A DNA stretch of 64,000 nt from GCA-2731375 sp964344935 (GCA_964344935.1 CAYFPL010000001.1:620001-684000); one strand, 5' to 3'; shown: positions 42,269-50,829, counted from the first letter of the stretch. The notes: generated from the sequence alone by a model not told the origin. Numbers and translations are program-made.

Positions 42269-43213
42269 TCAAGGCCGCGGTGCCGCAGCCCGGCGCAGGC
42301 GGTCGTTGATGGCCCGGCCCAAGCCCGTATCGGGGATCGGCGCCACCGCAATGGTATGCCCAGGAACATCGTCCAATCGACGCAACAGGGCAAACAGGTT
42401 AGCCGCCGCCTCAATCAGGTCGCCGGATTTGCTAAGGTTGAATTCACCTTTTTCCACCGTTCCGAAACCCAGGAACACTTCGCCCTCGGATGGCGCCTCG
42501 GCGTTCATCCGCAATCTCTTGGCGGGCGCGTAGTGACTGGCCAGTTGGCCCGGCGCATTTGGTGCGGCGGTCGTTTCCCTCTCGGCCAGGGGCCCGACTA
42601 CAGCTTCCAGGTCCTCTACTGTGATGCCGCCTGGCCGGAGGAGGACGGGGCGCCCGTCCTGAAAACCCACAACCGTGCTCTCCAGACCAATTTGACAAGG
42701 CCCGCCATCCAGGATCATTGCGACTTGGCCGTCCAATTCCTCCTGCACGTGAGCCGCCGTCGTTGGGCTGACCCGGCCCGAACGGTTGGCGGAAGGGGCG
42801 GCGACTGGGCGGCCCACCGCCGTCAGCAGGGCATGGGCATCCGCATGACTGGGCACGCGTAAAGCCACCGTATCCAACCCGGCGCAGGCAATATCGGCTA
42901 TTGCGCAGTTGCTACTGCGGGGCAGCACGAGGGTCAAGGCGCCGGGCCAGAAGGCACGGGCCAATTGGCGCCCGGATTGGGTCCATTCGGCAACGTCATC
43001 AACCCACTCCGTCGCCGCCAAATGAGCGATCAACGGGTTGAATTCCGGGCGCTGCTTTGCGGCGAAAATCGCCGCCACTGCCCTGGCATTTGTGGCATCC
43101 GCCCCCAGCCCATAGACGGTCTCGGTGGGGAAAGCGACCAACCCGCCATCCAACAGCAGGGCGGCCGCCTTGGCCCGGTCAGCGGCCAGGTCAGCGCGGC
43201 CCAGAACTGCCAT
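42269..43213 (-). CDS. L-threonylcarbamoyladenylate synthase (Sua5)
   Basis: A 314-residue two-domain enzyme. Residues 1-200 are the YrdC/TsaC fold with PTETVYGLGADATNA near 29-43, AAKQRPEFNPLIAHL (KRPxxNPL-type motif) near 51-65, and SANRSGRVSPTTA near 141-153. Residues 220-314 are a Sua5-type C-terminal domain (LASHYAPAKRLRM). It makes threonylcarbamoyl-AMP from threonine, bicarbonate and ATP for the t6A modification of tRNA. It is upstream of the FAD-linked dehydrogenase with little or no gap, probably an operon by position only. Confidence 0.94.
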   Translation of the reverse strand: MAVLGRADLAADRAKAAALLLDGGLVAFPTETVYGLGADATNARAVAAIFAAKQRPEFNPLIAHLAATEWVDDVAEWTQSGRQLARAFWPGALTLVLPRSSNCAIADIACAGLDTVALRVPSHADAHALLTAVGRPVAAPSANRSGRVSPTTAAHVQEELDGQVAMILDGGPCQIGLESTVVGFQDGRPVLLRPGGITVEDLEAVVGPLAERETTAAPNAPGQLASHYAPAKRLRMNAEAPSEGEVFLGFGTVEKGEFNLSKSGDLIEAAANLFALLRRLDDVPGHTIAVAPIPDTGLGRAINDRLRRAAAPRP

Positions 43214-43222
43214 GGCTCCGGC

Positions 43223-44059
43223 TCAAGGTTCCATATCTTCGGTGGTCAGATGATGAAGCACCGCTTCCGCCGTCGCTTTGCCGTCCTGATCGACGCAGCG
43301 AAAACGTCTGCGTTCCGGATCGGCAAGCAGGGTCAATTCGACATCCCAAAATGCAGGGCGCAGAAAGCGAATTTCCAGATCCATTTCCCACGGCACGGCC
43401 TGGTTGACGATGACACCGTGCAGCGCCGTTAGCTGCATCAAGCCCTGGGCGATCGGTGCCCGGTATCCGCGTGCTTCGGCGAAAGCTGGGTCCGTATGGA
43501 TTTGGTTACCCACTTCGCTGGCATAGCCCGTCACCTTTTCCGGCGTCAAATGCAGCGACCCGACCTCTTCCATGCCGTCCCTTGGGTCAGCTCGGCCGTT
43601 CGGCGAAGATTTTCGCGACGGCAATTCAGCGAAGGGCAATAGATGCTCCGTAGCCATGCGCAGAGGCACCGTGCGGTCCCTGCGCCGAAAGGCAACCTCG
43701 CAATTCAGGTACCGGCCCCTGGCGTCCTCGCCATAAGGGCCGACGACAGCTTCCACCCTCAATTCGTGGTCCAGCTTCACACGTCCGGTCTGGAAAATCC
43801 GCTGACGCACCAGGACGCGGCCGTCGTTGGGCAACCCGGCCCCTGCGATAACCCGGGAGACGTCTTGGGCAAAGATCGAGACATCGGCCACGTCGGCAAA
43901 GGCGGCGCCGGCGACATCCGCATTTCGGTGATATCTATCCTGGCGTTTCCGGTCGACCGATGTTGTCAGAGGCGGCAGGCTGGTGCCTTCGCCGACCTGG
44001 TTATATGCGCCTAAAGCACCGCTAAGGGTCCTCTGCTGATCGTTCGCCAGATCGTTCAT
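43223..44059 (-). CDS. MaoC-family acyl-CoA hydratase (itaconyl/mesaconyl-CoA hydratase type)
   Basis: A 278-residue double hotdog-fold protein. The first half (1-150) is a FAS1-type dehydratase domain; the second has the hydratase motif YASEVGNQIHTDPAFAEARG near 184-203 followed by GYRAPIAQGLMQLTALHG, with the Asp/His pair of MaoC enzymes. It resembles HTD2/3-methylfumaryl-CoA and itaconyl-CoA hydratases, which add water to branched C5 enoyl-CoAs, but the exact substrate is open. It ends 9 bases before the Sua5 start. The acyl-CoA dehydrogenase gene is divergent 116 bases upstream, a natural partner. Confidence 0.82.
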   Translation of the reverse strand: MNDLANDQQRTLSGALGAYNQVGEGTSLPPLTTSVDRKRQDRYHRNADVAGAAFADVADVSIFAQDVSRVIAGAGLPNDGRVLVRQRIFQTGRVKLDHELRVEAVVGPYGEDARGRYLNCEVAFRRRDRTVPLRMATEHLLPFAELPSRKSSPNGRADPRDGMEEVGSLHLTPEKVTGYASEVGNQIHTDPAFAEARGYRAPIAQGLMQLTALHGVIVNQAVPWEMDLEIRFLRPAFWDVELTLLADPERRRFRCVDQDGKATAEAVLHHLTTEDMEP

Positions 44060-44175
44060 GATCGCTTTCTGTTACTGAAGAGAGGACGGTCGAAGCTTGG
44101 CGTTGCCTTTCGCTGCAGAGATAGCATATTACCGAGCTAAAGGGTCAATCCCAAGCCAGTGAAGGGTTCGCTGAA

Positions 44176-45975
44176 ATGAGCGCATACCAAGCCCCCCTCA
44201 AGGACATCCGTTTTACGTTGAACCAGATTTGTGATCTGGAACAGGTCCTGAGCCTGCCGAAATTCGCCGACACCGACGGCGAGACAACGAATGCGGTCTT
44301 GGAGGAGGCCGGCAAGCTCGCCGCCGGCATCCTCGCACCCTTGAACCGCCAGGGCGATACGCAAGGCAGCACCCTGGCCAACGGTGTCGTCACCACCCCT
44401 GACGGCTTCCGCGACGCCTATGCCGCGTTTCGCGACGGCGGCTGGAACGGCATTCCCTTCGACCCTGAGTACGGCGGCATGGGCCTGCCGCTTTCGATCG
44501 CCAATGCCTGTTCTGAATTGTGGAACAGCGCCAATATGGGCTTCGCCCTTTGCCCGATGCTGACCCAGGGCGCTATCGATGCCATCGGAGCACATGGCAG
44601 CGATGAACTGAAGCAGACCTATTTGGAAAACCTGGTCACCGGGCGCTGGACCGGCACTATGAACCTGACGGAACCCCAGGCCGGATCGGACGTGGGCGCT
44701 TTGCGCAGCCGGGCCGAACCAGCAGGCGATGGCAGTTGGCGCATCAAGGGGCAAAAGATATTCATCACCTACGGCGAGCATGATTACGCCGAGAACATCA
44801 TCCATCTGGTCCTGGCCCGCACGCCAGGCAGCCCGGAGGGCACCCGCGGTATCTCTTTGTTCGTGGTGCCGAAATTCATGGTCAACGAAGACGGCAGCCT
44901 AGGCCAGCGCAACGACCTACGCTGCATCAATCTTGAAGAAAAACTAGGCATCCACGCCTCCCCCACCGCCGTAATGAGCTATGGCGACAACGACGGCGCG
45001 GTCGGCTACATGCTGGGCGAAGAGAACAAGGGCATGAGTTGCATGTTCACCATGATGAACGCCGCCCGCCTCGGCGTTGGCATTGAAGGCCTGGCTATCG
45101 CCGAGGGGGCCTATCAGCATGCCGTGGCCTATGCTTTGGAACGGCGCCAGGGCCGGGCGATTGGGGCGACGGAGCCGGGTTCGTCGGCGATCGTTGATCA
45201 TGCCGACGTACGCCGGATGCTGATGACCATGAAGGCGCAGATCGATGCCATGCGGGCCCTGTGCTACCTCAACGGCCAGGCCCTGGATCTGTCCCGCCAG
45301 CATGAAGACGAAGAACGCCGGGTCTGGTACGGACAGTTGGCGGAGCTGTTGACGCCGCTCTCGAAGGCCTGGTGCACGGACCTGGGCTGCGAAGTGGCCT
45401 CGATCGGTGTGCAAATTCACGGCGGCATGGGCTTTATCGAAGAGACCGGCGCGGCGCAGTACTACCGCGATGCCCGGATCGCGCCGATTTACGAAGGTAC
45501 CAACGGCATCCAGGCCTTGGATTTGGTCATGCGCAAGCTGACCATGGCGGGGGGCGAAGTGGTGCGGCGCTATATCGCTGAAATGCGCGAGTTGGACCAA
45601 CCCCTGGCAGCAGCCGGGGAAGAATTTGCCGCCACGCGATCAAGCCTCGGTGCCGCGCTGGACGCCGTGGAGACAGCATCCGCCTGGCTGCTGAAGGCCA
45701 TGGCCGATAGTCCCAATGAAGTGGCCGCCGGTGCCACGCCTTACCTTCGCATGTTTGGTCTGACCGTGGGCGGGCATTTGATCGCCAAGGGCGGTCTGGC
45801 AGCTAAACGGATGGCGGCGGACCCAGGGGCTGACGCCCCGTTCCTCGACGGCCGGGTGGCAACGGCACGGTTCTATTGCGAACAGTTGCTGCCCCAGGCG
45901 CCGGCGCTGCTTCCAGCCATCACGGCAGGTGCGGCGCCATTGTTCACGATCGACAAGGATCGCTGGGTAAACTGA
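44176..45975 (+). CDS. Acyl-CoA dehydrogenase, DmdC-like
   Basis: A 599-residue acyl-CoA dehydrogenase with the extra C-terminal domain typical of DmdC. It begins MSAYQAPLKDIRFTLNQI, a start nearly diagnostic of the 3-methylmercaptopropionyl-CoA dehydrogenase family; MNLTEPQAGSDVGALRSRAE near 156-175 and QKIFITYGEHD near 194-204 hold the FAD site, and the presumed catalytic Glu is in PIYEGTNGIQALDLV near 438-452. The family oxidises 3-methylmercaptopropionyl-CoA in DMSP breakdown, but paralogues acting on other acyl-CoAs exist. No dmdA or dmdB is seen here. It is divergent from the MaoC-type hydratase. Confidence 0.9.
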   Translation: MSAYQAPLKDIRFTLNQICDLEQVLSLPKFADTDGETTNAVLEEAGKLAAGILAPLNRQGDTQGSTLANGVVTTPDGFRDAYAAFRDGGWNGIPFDPEYGGMGLPLSIANACSELWNSANMGFALCPMLTQGAIDAIGAHGSDELKQTYLENLVTGRWTGTMNLTEPQAGSDVGALRSRAEPAGDGSWRIKGQKIFITYGEHDYAENIIHLVLARTPGSPEGTRGISLFVVPKFMVNEDGSLGQRNDLRCINLEEKLGIHASPTAVMSYGDNDGAVGYMLGEENKGMSCMFTMMNAARLGVGIEGLAIAEGAYQHAVAYALERRQGRAIGATEPGSSAIVDHADVRRMLMTMKAQIDAMRALCYLNGQALDLSRQHEDEERRVWYGQLAELLTPLSKAWCTDLGCEVASIGVQIHGGMGFIEETGAAQYYRDARIAPIYEGTNGIQALDLVMRKLTMAGGEVVRRYIAEMRELDQPLAAAGEEFAATRSSLGAALDAVETASAWLLKAMADSPNEVAAGATPYLRMFGLTVGGHLIAKGGLAAKRMAADPGADAPFLDGRVATARFYCEQLLPQAPALLPAITAGAAPLFTIDKDRWVN

Positions 45976-46133
45976 GCCGGGCTTTGGGTCGATTCGATCC
46001 GCATCGCACGTGTATTCTGTGTACGCGACCGGAAAAGTGTTCGTATTTTCAAATAGTTAGACCGCTTCCTTGTGGCAGAGCCGCCAACGACTACAATATC
46101 TAGTGTCGTAAAGGTGGGTGTCGTACAACAGAT

Positions 46134-46871
46134 GTGCCTCGAAGAAGAACCACAGTGGTTCAGCCCGCCTTTGAATGGGTCGAAAACGAGGGCAGCATAC
46201 GCGACCTTCTTGGAAGGGTGCAGGTTAACATTGGCCGGCATTTGTTATTGAACGATCTGGTCGCCACCATCGAGACCGATTTCGAAGAGTACGGCCGTAT
46301 CGTCGATGAAGCGCCATCCTGGCATGACAAACGCCTGGCGCCCACCGATCCCGATCATAATACCCTGACCGCGAAGAATGCCTTCTGGATTTGCGTGCGC
46401 GACGATAAGGGCAGAGTGGTCAGTTGCAACTCCCAACGCATCTGGAAAAAGAGCCGGTTCGTGGATTTGGTCAATTCCGGCCAGCTGCTCTATGACGGCA
46501 CCAAGGATGTGGGCCAGGATAACCTACACATATTCACCGAAGGCCTGGGCCACATCGAAGGCAATATCGCGTTCCTCGGTGGCGGCTGGGTGCACCCTGA
46601 CATTCGGGGCAAGGCCATTTCCACCATGACCATCAATTTGTCGCAGGCGAAGTTGCTGCAGGATTTCGACGTCGACTATTGCTTCTCGATCGTGCGTGCC
46701 GACTTCGTCGAAAAAGGCGTCGCCTTGCGAACGTACCGTTATTATCACATGGATTTCGGCGCGACGTTGTGGCGCTCGAATTCGGGCGAGCGTATGGACC
46801 TTTGGGTTTTACACAACAGCCGCGCAGATATGCTGCGGGAACTGACCCTGTGGATGGCGGCACCAATTTGA
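46134..46871 (+). CDS. Unknown protein with GNAT-like core
   Basis: A 245-residue protein I do not recognise by name. The centre, FLGGGWVHPDIRGKAISTMTINLSQA (about 146-171), looks like the acetyl-CoA loop of GNAT transferases (VHPxxRGKAxS), and is followed by FDVDYCFSIVRADFVEKGVALRTYRYY. The N-terminal 90 residues (NLLGRVQVNI..HLLLNDLVATIETDFEEYG) are not typical of small GNATs. The start is uncertain: GTG at 46134, with another GTG at 46155 behind GAAGAAG. Its neighbours are the DmdC-like gene upstream (158 bases) and the convergent PAS gene. Confidence 0.65.
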   Translation: MPRRRTTVVQPAFEWVENEGSIRDLLGRVQVNIGRHLLLNDLVATIETDFEEYGRIVDEAPSWHDKRLAPTDPDHNTLTAKNAFWICVRDDKGRVVSCNSQRIWKKSRFVDLVNSGQLLYDGTKDVGQDNLHIFTEGLGHIEGNIAFLGGGWVHPDIRGKAISTMTINLSQAKLLQDFDVDYCFSIVRADFVEKGVALRTYRYYHMDFGATLWRSNSGERMDLWVLHNSRADMLRELTLWMAAPI

Positions 46872-46892
46872 CATAGTGCGCTGGCTTTGAGC

Positions 46893-47369
46893 CTAACCTC
46901 GGCTGATCTCGTGCGAAAAAGTCAAGAGACGGTCAACGACATCATTTCTATTTATGATTGGGAAGATAATCCGGTCGTAGACAATGTTTTGGCCATCAAA
47001 CTCGCCATCGATGCGATGGACCAGGGGGCCCTGTGCTTTGAGGGCTTCACTGAAACATTCGACGATGACATCCACCACATCCTTTTCGGGGATGTCGCGT
47101 ATGCGCCGGGCGACGAAATTCTGCTGGTCGTAAACGTTAAAATCGCCGCCGTAATAGGAGATCACGAAGTTGCGCGGGTCATCCGCATCCGTCGTAATCA
47201 CAGTCGAACGGCCATTCAGGATTTCGGGCGCACCAACCAATGGCCCGAACCCGAGCTCTTCCCGCCGATACATACCACCGTGACCACAAAGTTCGTACCA
47301 ACGCGATATGGCTGATTCTAACTTTGGCCCTCTGATCTTTTCCAGCGCTATGTGTTCTACATTCACCAT
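46893..47369 (-). CDS. PAS-type (PAS_5-like) protein
   Basis: A 158-residue protein on the minus strand. The pattern SAISRWYELCGHGGMYRREELG near the start, NFVISYYGGDFNVYDQQNFVARRIRDIP near 71-98 and IIFPIINRNDVVDRLL near the end follow the PAS_5-type plan of the protein at 7670-8263 (Trp helix, central Asn-containing loop, closing strand VDxLL). No output domain. The frame is open to 47444, but a perfect CtrA box at 47444-47458 and an AT-rich leader favour the ATG at 47367-47369. A plus-strand ORF over the same bases is a shadow. Confidence 0.7.
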   Translation of the reverse strand: MVNVEHIALEKIRGPKLESAISRWYELCGHGGMYRREELGFGPLVGAPEILNGRSTVITTDADDPRNFVISYYGGDFNVYDQQNFVARRIRDIPEKDVVDVIVECFSEALKAQGPLVHRIDGEFDGQNIVYDRIIFPIINRNDVVDRLLTFSHEISRG

Positions 47370-47443
47370 TGGCGGCGAGACCATAGGACACCAAAAAGTT
47401 AACCGCAAGCGTTTGATTCTCTTGCGGAAATGAATTTCGGCCA

Positions 47444-47458
47444 TTAACTATTTGTTAA
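47444..47458. promoter_or_regulatory. CtrA binding site (TTAA-N7-TTAA)
   Basis: TTAA at 47444-47447 and TTAA at 47455-47458 are separated by exactly 7 bases, and a C follows the second half, matching the full CtrA consensus TTAA-N7-TTAAC. It lies about 75 bases upstream of the PAS gene's ATG at 47369. CtrA is the alphaproteobacterial cell-cycle and motility regulator; binding is inferred from the sequence only. Confidence 0.6.
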
Positions 47459-47513
47459 CCTGTCCACAGGCAATTCCAATTCACCCACACACTTACACAC
47501 AAACATACCCACA

Positions 47514-47544
47514 GGTTGAATTTGATTTTAGTGAATTTTCAACC
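47514..47544. promoter_or_regulatory. Inverted repeat GGTTGAA/TTCAACC
   Basis: GGTTGAA (47514-47520) and TTCAACC (47538-47544) are perfect inverted arms with a 17-base AT-rich spacer, in the middle of the control region between the PAS and MBL genes. The 24-base centre spacing suits a two-site operator. Confidence 0.35.
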
Positions 47545-47704
47545 ATCTTCAAACAGGTGGGGATTGGGGGTTCACGCCTCGATTTGACGTTTACGTTAAC
47601 GTTAAGTTAGCATGGCCGCCGCAGATTCCATCCCAAAAGCGGCAGGACGTTTGGCGCAGCATGCCCAAGGGTCGGGCGAATGCAGGCGTACGGAAAGGCA
47701 ATAG

Positions 47705-48775
47705 ATGGCGGCGGATAGTAGTTCGGAATACCAGGTCGAATACCCTTACCCAGAAGCCGCCCCCTTTGGGCAGCCGCAGGAGGTTGCGCCTGGTATCTAT
47801 TGGGTCCGGATGCCGCTGGAGTTGACCGGACTGAACCACATCAACTTATGGCTCCTACGCGATGGCGAGGGTTGGTGTATCGTCGACACAGGCATGAAAT
47901 CCGACCGTATCCGCGAACTTTGGCAAGCCGTCTTCTCTGATTTCCTGGACGGTCGTCCGGTCACCCGGGTTTTTTGCACACATTTCCATCCCGATCACAT
48001 GGGCCAGGCCGGCTGGTTGACGCGGCATTGGAATTGCGATCTTTGGACCACCCATAGAGAGTGGCTGCAGGGCCGCGTGGCGGAGTTGGATCAGCACGAC
48101 ACCATGCCCGAATGGTACATGAAGTATTTTCGCCAAGTAGGCCTCTCTGAAGCGGCTTTGGCGGAGATCGCCAAGCACAGCTACCGCCACTTCAGCAGTT
48201 CCGTGACAACCATTCCGCCCCAGGTGCACTCGGTACGGGAAGGCCAGGAAATCCGCATAGGTGAACATGACTGGCGGGTGATCATCGGCCGCGGCCATTC
48301 GCCGGAACATATGTGCCTGTTCAACCCGGCCACACGAGTGCTCATTTCCGGCGATCAAATCCTGCCCAAGATCACGCCGCATATCGGCGTGCACGCATCG
48401 GAACCGGATGCAAACCCGCTGCAGCTTTACCTGGACACCTTGGCTAATTTCGACCACTTGCCCGACGATACATTGGTACTGCCGGCCCATGGCCTGCCGT
48501 TCTACCGCCTGCATCCGCGCCTGGGCTATCTGCGCCAACATCACGCCGACCGTCTTGCCGTACTCGAGGATTTCTGCAGCAAACCGACCCGGGTGTTGTC
48601 CACGTTGAAAGTACTGTTCAACCGCGAATTGAATCCATTCGAGGCAATGCTGGCGATGAGCGAGGCCATGTCACATTTACATTGCCTCATGGGACAGGGC
48701 CGCATAATTCGCGAAGCCAACGACGAGGGGGTCTGGCACTACCGCGCCAGCGGGCGTAGGGCGGATGCAGCCTAA
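47705..48775 (+). CDS. Metallo-beta-lactamase-fold hydrolase
   Basis: A 356-residue MBL protein. The zinc motif THFHPDHMGQAG (HxHxDH) lies near residues 95-106, with further ligands in GRGHSPEHMCLF (His near 195) and the Asp of VLISGDQIL near 217; the last 100 residues form an extra helical domain with LPAHGLPF. Relatives include lactonases and hydrolases of acyl-thioesters. The ATG follows a GGAAAGG ribosome site. It overlaps the 2-keto-3-deoxygalactonate kinase gene by 11 bases, so its substrate may be a sugar lactone feeding that pathway; this is inference. Confidence 0.88.
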   Translation: MAADSSSEYQVEYPYPEAAPFGQPQEVAPGIYWVRMPLELTGLNHINLWLLRDGEGWCIVDTGMKSDRIRELWQAVFSDFLDGRPVTRVFCTHFHPDHMGQAGWLTRHWNCDLWTTHREWLQGRVAELDQHDTMPEWYMKYFRQVGLSEAALAEIAKHSYRHFSSSVTTIPPQVHSVREGQEIRIGEHDWRVIIGRGHSPEHMCLFNPATRVLISGDQILPKITPHIGVHASEPDANPLQLYLDTLANFDHLPDDTLVLPAHGLPFYRLHPRLGYLRQHHADRLAVLEDFCSKPTRVLSTLKVLFNRELNPFEAMLAMSEAMSHLHCLMGQGRIIREANDEGVWHYRASGRRADAA

Positions 48776-49667
48776 GGCTGCATTACTCGGACTGGACTGG
48801 GGCACGACCTCGCTGCGAGGCTATCTGATCGGGACGGATGGCGCCGTACTCGCCAAGCGTTCCGAGGCAGCCGGAATTTTGAACGTTAACCATCAAGATT
48901 TCTCCGCCGTGCTGGCTAAATTTGCAGGCGATTGGTTAACGGTGGAAAAAGACCTGCCGATCATCGCGTCCGGCATGATCGGCTCTCGCCAGGGCTGGTT
49001 CGAGGTACCATATGCGGAATTGCCCGCCGGTCCGGCGGAACTGGCGCCGGTCAGGTTTGATGATTTCCACCGCCCCATCCATTTCATCCCCGGCTTGGCA
49101 TTCCGAAACACAGCCGGGATGCCGGACGTGATGCGCGGCGAGGAGACCCAGATCGCCGGCGCAGGTGGCGATGGCCTGTACCTGCTCCCCGGCAGCCATT
49201 GCAAATGGGTCCTGGTGGAGGATGGCCGTATCGTCTGGTTCGCCACCTTCATGACTGGCGAACTGTTCGCCGCGCTGAAGGATCACACCATATTGGGCCG
49301 CCTAATGGATGATGATGCGGATCACGATGGCGACGCCTTTTCCCAGGGCGTGGACCGGGGCAATAACGGCCAAACCATTCTGCAGCAGCTGTTTAGTGCC
49401 CGCACATTGGCCCTGTTCGGCGATCTGCCTGAAAGCGGAGTCGCGTCCTATCTCTCCGGCCTATTGATTGGAGCCGAGATCGCCGAAGCCCGCGCCATGG
49501 CTGATAATTCCGACAGCGTAATCACCATCATCGGCACGGCGGCTTTGGCGGCGCGATATGGTGAAGCCCTAAGCCATTGTGGTTTGGAGAGCCGCGCGGC
49601 GCCGAGTGATGCCGCCGCCGCCGGGCAATGGCGCATTGCCAAGGACGCAGGGTTGTTAAAGGCATGA
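48765..49667 (+). CDS. dgoK: 2-dehydro-3-deoxygalactonokinase
   Basis: A 300-residue sugar kinase of the DgoK family. It begins with the phosphate loop LGLDWGTTSLRGYLIGTDG at residues 8-26, continues with the SGMIGSRQGWFEVPYAELPAG signature near 68-88, and VMRGEETQIAGAG near 123-135, the motif that marks DgoK. It phosphorylates 2-keto-3-deoxygalactonate at the expense of ATP in the De Ley-Doudoroff route for galactose or galactonate. It overlaps the MBL gene at its start and the aldolase at its end (ATGA), so expression is strongly coupled. Confidence 0.92.
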   Translation: MQPKAALLGLDWGTTSLRGYLIGTDGAVLAKRSEAAGILNVNHQDFSAVLAKFAGDWLTVEKDLPIIASGMIGSRQGWFEVPYAELPAGPAELAPVRFDDFHRPIHFIPGLAFRNTAGMPDVMRGEETQIAGAGGDGLYLLPGSHCKWVLVEDGRIVWFATFMTGELFAALKDHTILGRLMDDDADHDGDAFSQGVDRGNNGQTILQQLFSARTLALFGDLPESGVASYLSGLLIGAEIAEARAMADNSDSVITIIGTAALAARYGEALSHCGLESRAAPSDAAAAGQWRIAKDAGLLKA

Positions 49668-50293
49668 GAGAACTTTCCAGCTATCTTGAAGAACTACCAC
49701 TAATCGCCATTCTGCGCGGCATCCAGCCTGGCGAGGCAATTGCCGTCGGAGAGGTTTTGTACAGCGCCGGTTTCCGCATCATCGAAGTGCCCCTGAATTC
49801 GCCCGATCCAATACAGAGCATCGAGAAATTGAGCGCCGCCTTTGGCGACCGCGCCCTGATCGGCGCCGGCACTGTGCTGCACCCAATTGCGGTTGACGAG
49901 GTCAGGGCCGCGGGCGGCAGGTTGATCGTGATGCCCCACTCCGACGGTGCGGTGATTACACAAGCCAAGGAACAGGAGCTAATTTGCCTGCCCGGTGTTG
50001 CGACGCCGACCGAGGCTTTCGCAGCCCTTGCCTTGGGTGCCGATGGTCTGAAAATGTTTCCCGGCGAAACCCTGCCGCCTGCGGCCGTCAAGGCCTGGCG
50101 CGCCGTACTCCCGCCGGAAACCGGCCTGTTTCCCGTCGGCGGCATCAATCCGAATAATATGGCCGACTATTGCACTGCCGGCGCTACCGGGTTTGGTATC
50201 GGCTCGGCACTATACAAACCTGGCATGACGGCGGCGGAGGTTGGCGAAATGGCCGCTGCCTTCCACGCTGCCTGGCGGCAATCCGGGGAATGA
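49664..50293 (+). CDS. dgoA: 2-dehydro-3-deoxy-6-phosphogalactonate aldolase
   Basis: A 209-residue class I aldolase of the KDPG/KDPGal family. The conserved LIAILRGIQPGEAI (Arg and Glu) is near 13-26, GAGTVL near 69-74, and the Schiff-base Lys is in DGLKMFPGETLPP near 125-137. It splits 2-keto-3-deoxy-6-phosphogalactonate to pyruvate and glyceraldehyde-3-phosphate. The ATG at 49664 overlaps the kinase stop; the longer frame from 49628 is overlap. Together with dgoK it completes the lower half of galactonate breakdown. Confidence 0.93.
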   Translation: MRELSSYLEELPLIAILRGIQPGEAIAVGEVLYSAGFRIIEVPLNSPDPIQSIEKLSAAFGDRALIGAGTVLHPIAVDEVRAAGGRLIVMPHSDGAVITQAKEQELICLPGVATPTEAFAALALGADGLKMFPGETLPPAAVKAWRAVLPPETGLFPVGGINPNNMADYCTAGATGFGIGSALYKPGMTAAEVGEMAAAFHAAWRQSGE

Positions 50294-50829
50294 AACGGCA
50301 ACTGACAACGGCGCGGCTGCGCCTTCGCCCTTTCGAAATGGGTGATCTGGACGCCCTTGTCCCTATCTATGGCGACCCGGAGGTCATGGCGATCCGCAAG
50401 CTTGGGGTACAAAACCCCGGGCAGACGAAGGCCGAATTGGCCGTCATCGTCGAACATTGGCGGCGCCACGCCTTCGGCCTTTGGGCCGTGTTCGACAATG
50501 TGGTCGGCGGTTTGTTGGGAGAATGCGGCCTGCGCTATCGCAAGGAAGGCGACGTGGAGATTTCCTACGGCCTGGCGAAACAGGCATGGGGCCAAGGTCT
50601 GGCGACCGAAGCCTCCTTGGCCGTGCTTGATCATGGTTTCAGGGACATTGGCTTGGAAGAGGTGGTCGCCATCGCCAAGGCCTCCAACCTGCGTTCCCAC
50701 CGGGTGATGATCAAGCTTGGCATGAAGCTTGATCATACTTGGCAGCGCGACGGCATCGATCGGGTCCATTACGTCATTCGGGCGAGCGATTATCTGGCAA
50801 GACAGGACGAAGAGACGCCGCCGGTTTGA
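50290..50829 (+). CDS. GNAT-family N-acetyltransferase (RimJ/RimL type)
   Basis: A 179-residue acetyltransferase. It starts MKRQLTTARLRLRPFEMGDLDAL, the typical RimJ/RimL opening; the acetyl-CoA motif is GLAKQAWGQGLATEASLAVL near 97-116, followed by ASNLRSHRVMIKLGMKLD. It transfers acetyl to an amine, possibly a ribosomal-protein N-terminus or a small molecule. The ATG at 50290 overlaps the aldolase stop (ATGA), making it the fourth overlapping gene of the dgo cluster; its functional link to sugar breakdown is unclear. Confidence 0.9.
   Translation: MKRQLTTARLRLRPFEMGDLDALVPIYGDPEVMAIRKLGVQNPGQTKAELAVIVEHWRRHAFGLWAVFDNVVGGLLGECGLRYRKEGDVEISYGLAKQAWGQGLATEASLAVLDHGFRDIGLEEVVAIAKASNLRSHRVMIKLGMKLDHTWQRDGIDRVHYVIRASDYLARQDEETPPV

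Larger units (their letters stand above)
47370..47704. other. 335-base AT-rich control region
   Basis: The gap between the PAS gene (minus) and the MBL gene (plus) has no protein gene I trust. It holds the CtrA box, an inverted repeat at 47514-47544, several ACAGGTT/AACCTGT elements (about 47456, 47467, 47511 and 47555) and an ACGTTA-type hexamer run at 47588-47606. Confidence 0.5.

Noticed and set aside
44137..44805. 222-codon minus-strand ORF antisense to the DmdC-like gene
   Set aside because: Antisense to a clear acyl-CoA dehydrogenase with no motif of its own.
46887..47315. 142-codon plus-strand ORF over the PAS gene
   Set aside because: The minus-strand product has the PAS-type pattern and a CtrA box in front; the plus-strand product has none.
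47612..47704. 30-codon upstream ORF ending directly before the MBL start
   Set aside because: It is in frame with the MBL gene but ends in TAG next to its ATG; its short MAAADS start resembles the MBL start by chance, and no ribosome site precedes it.
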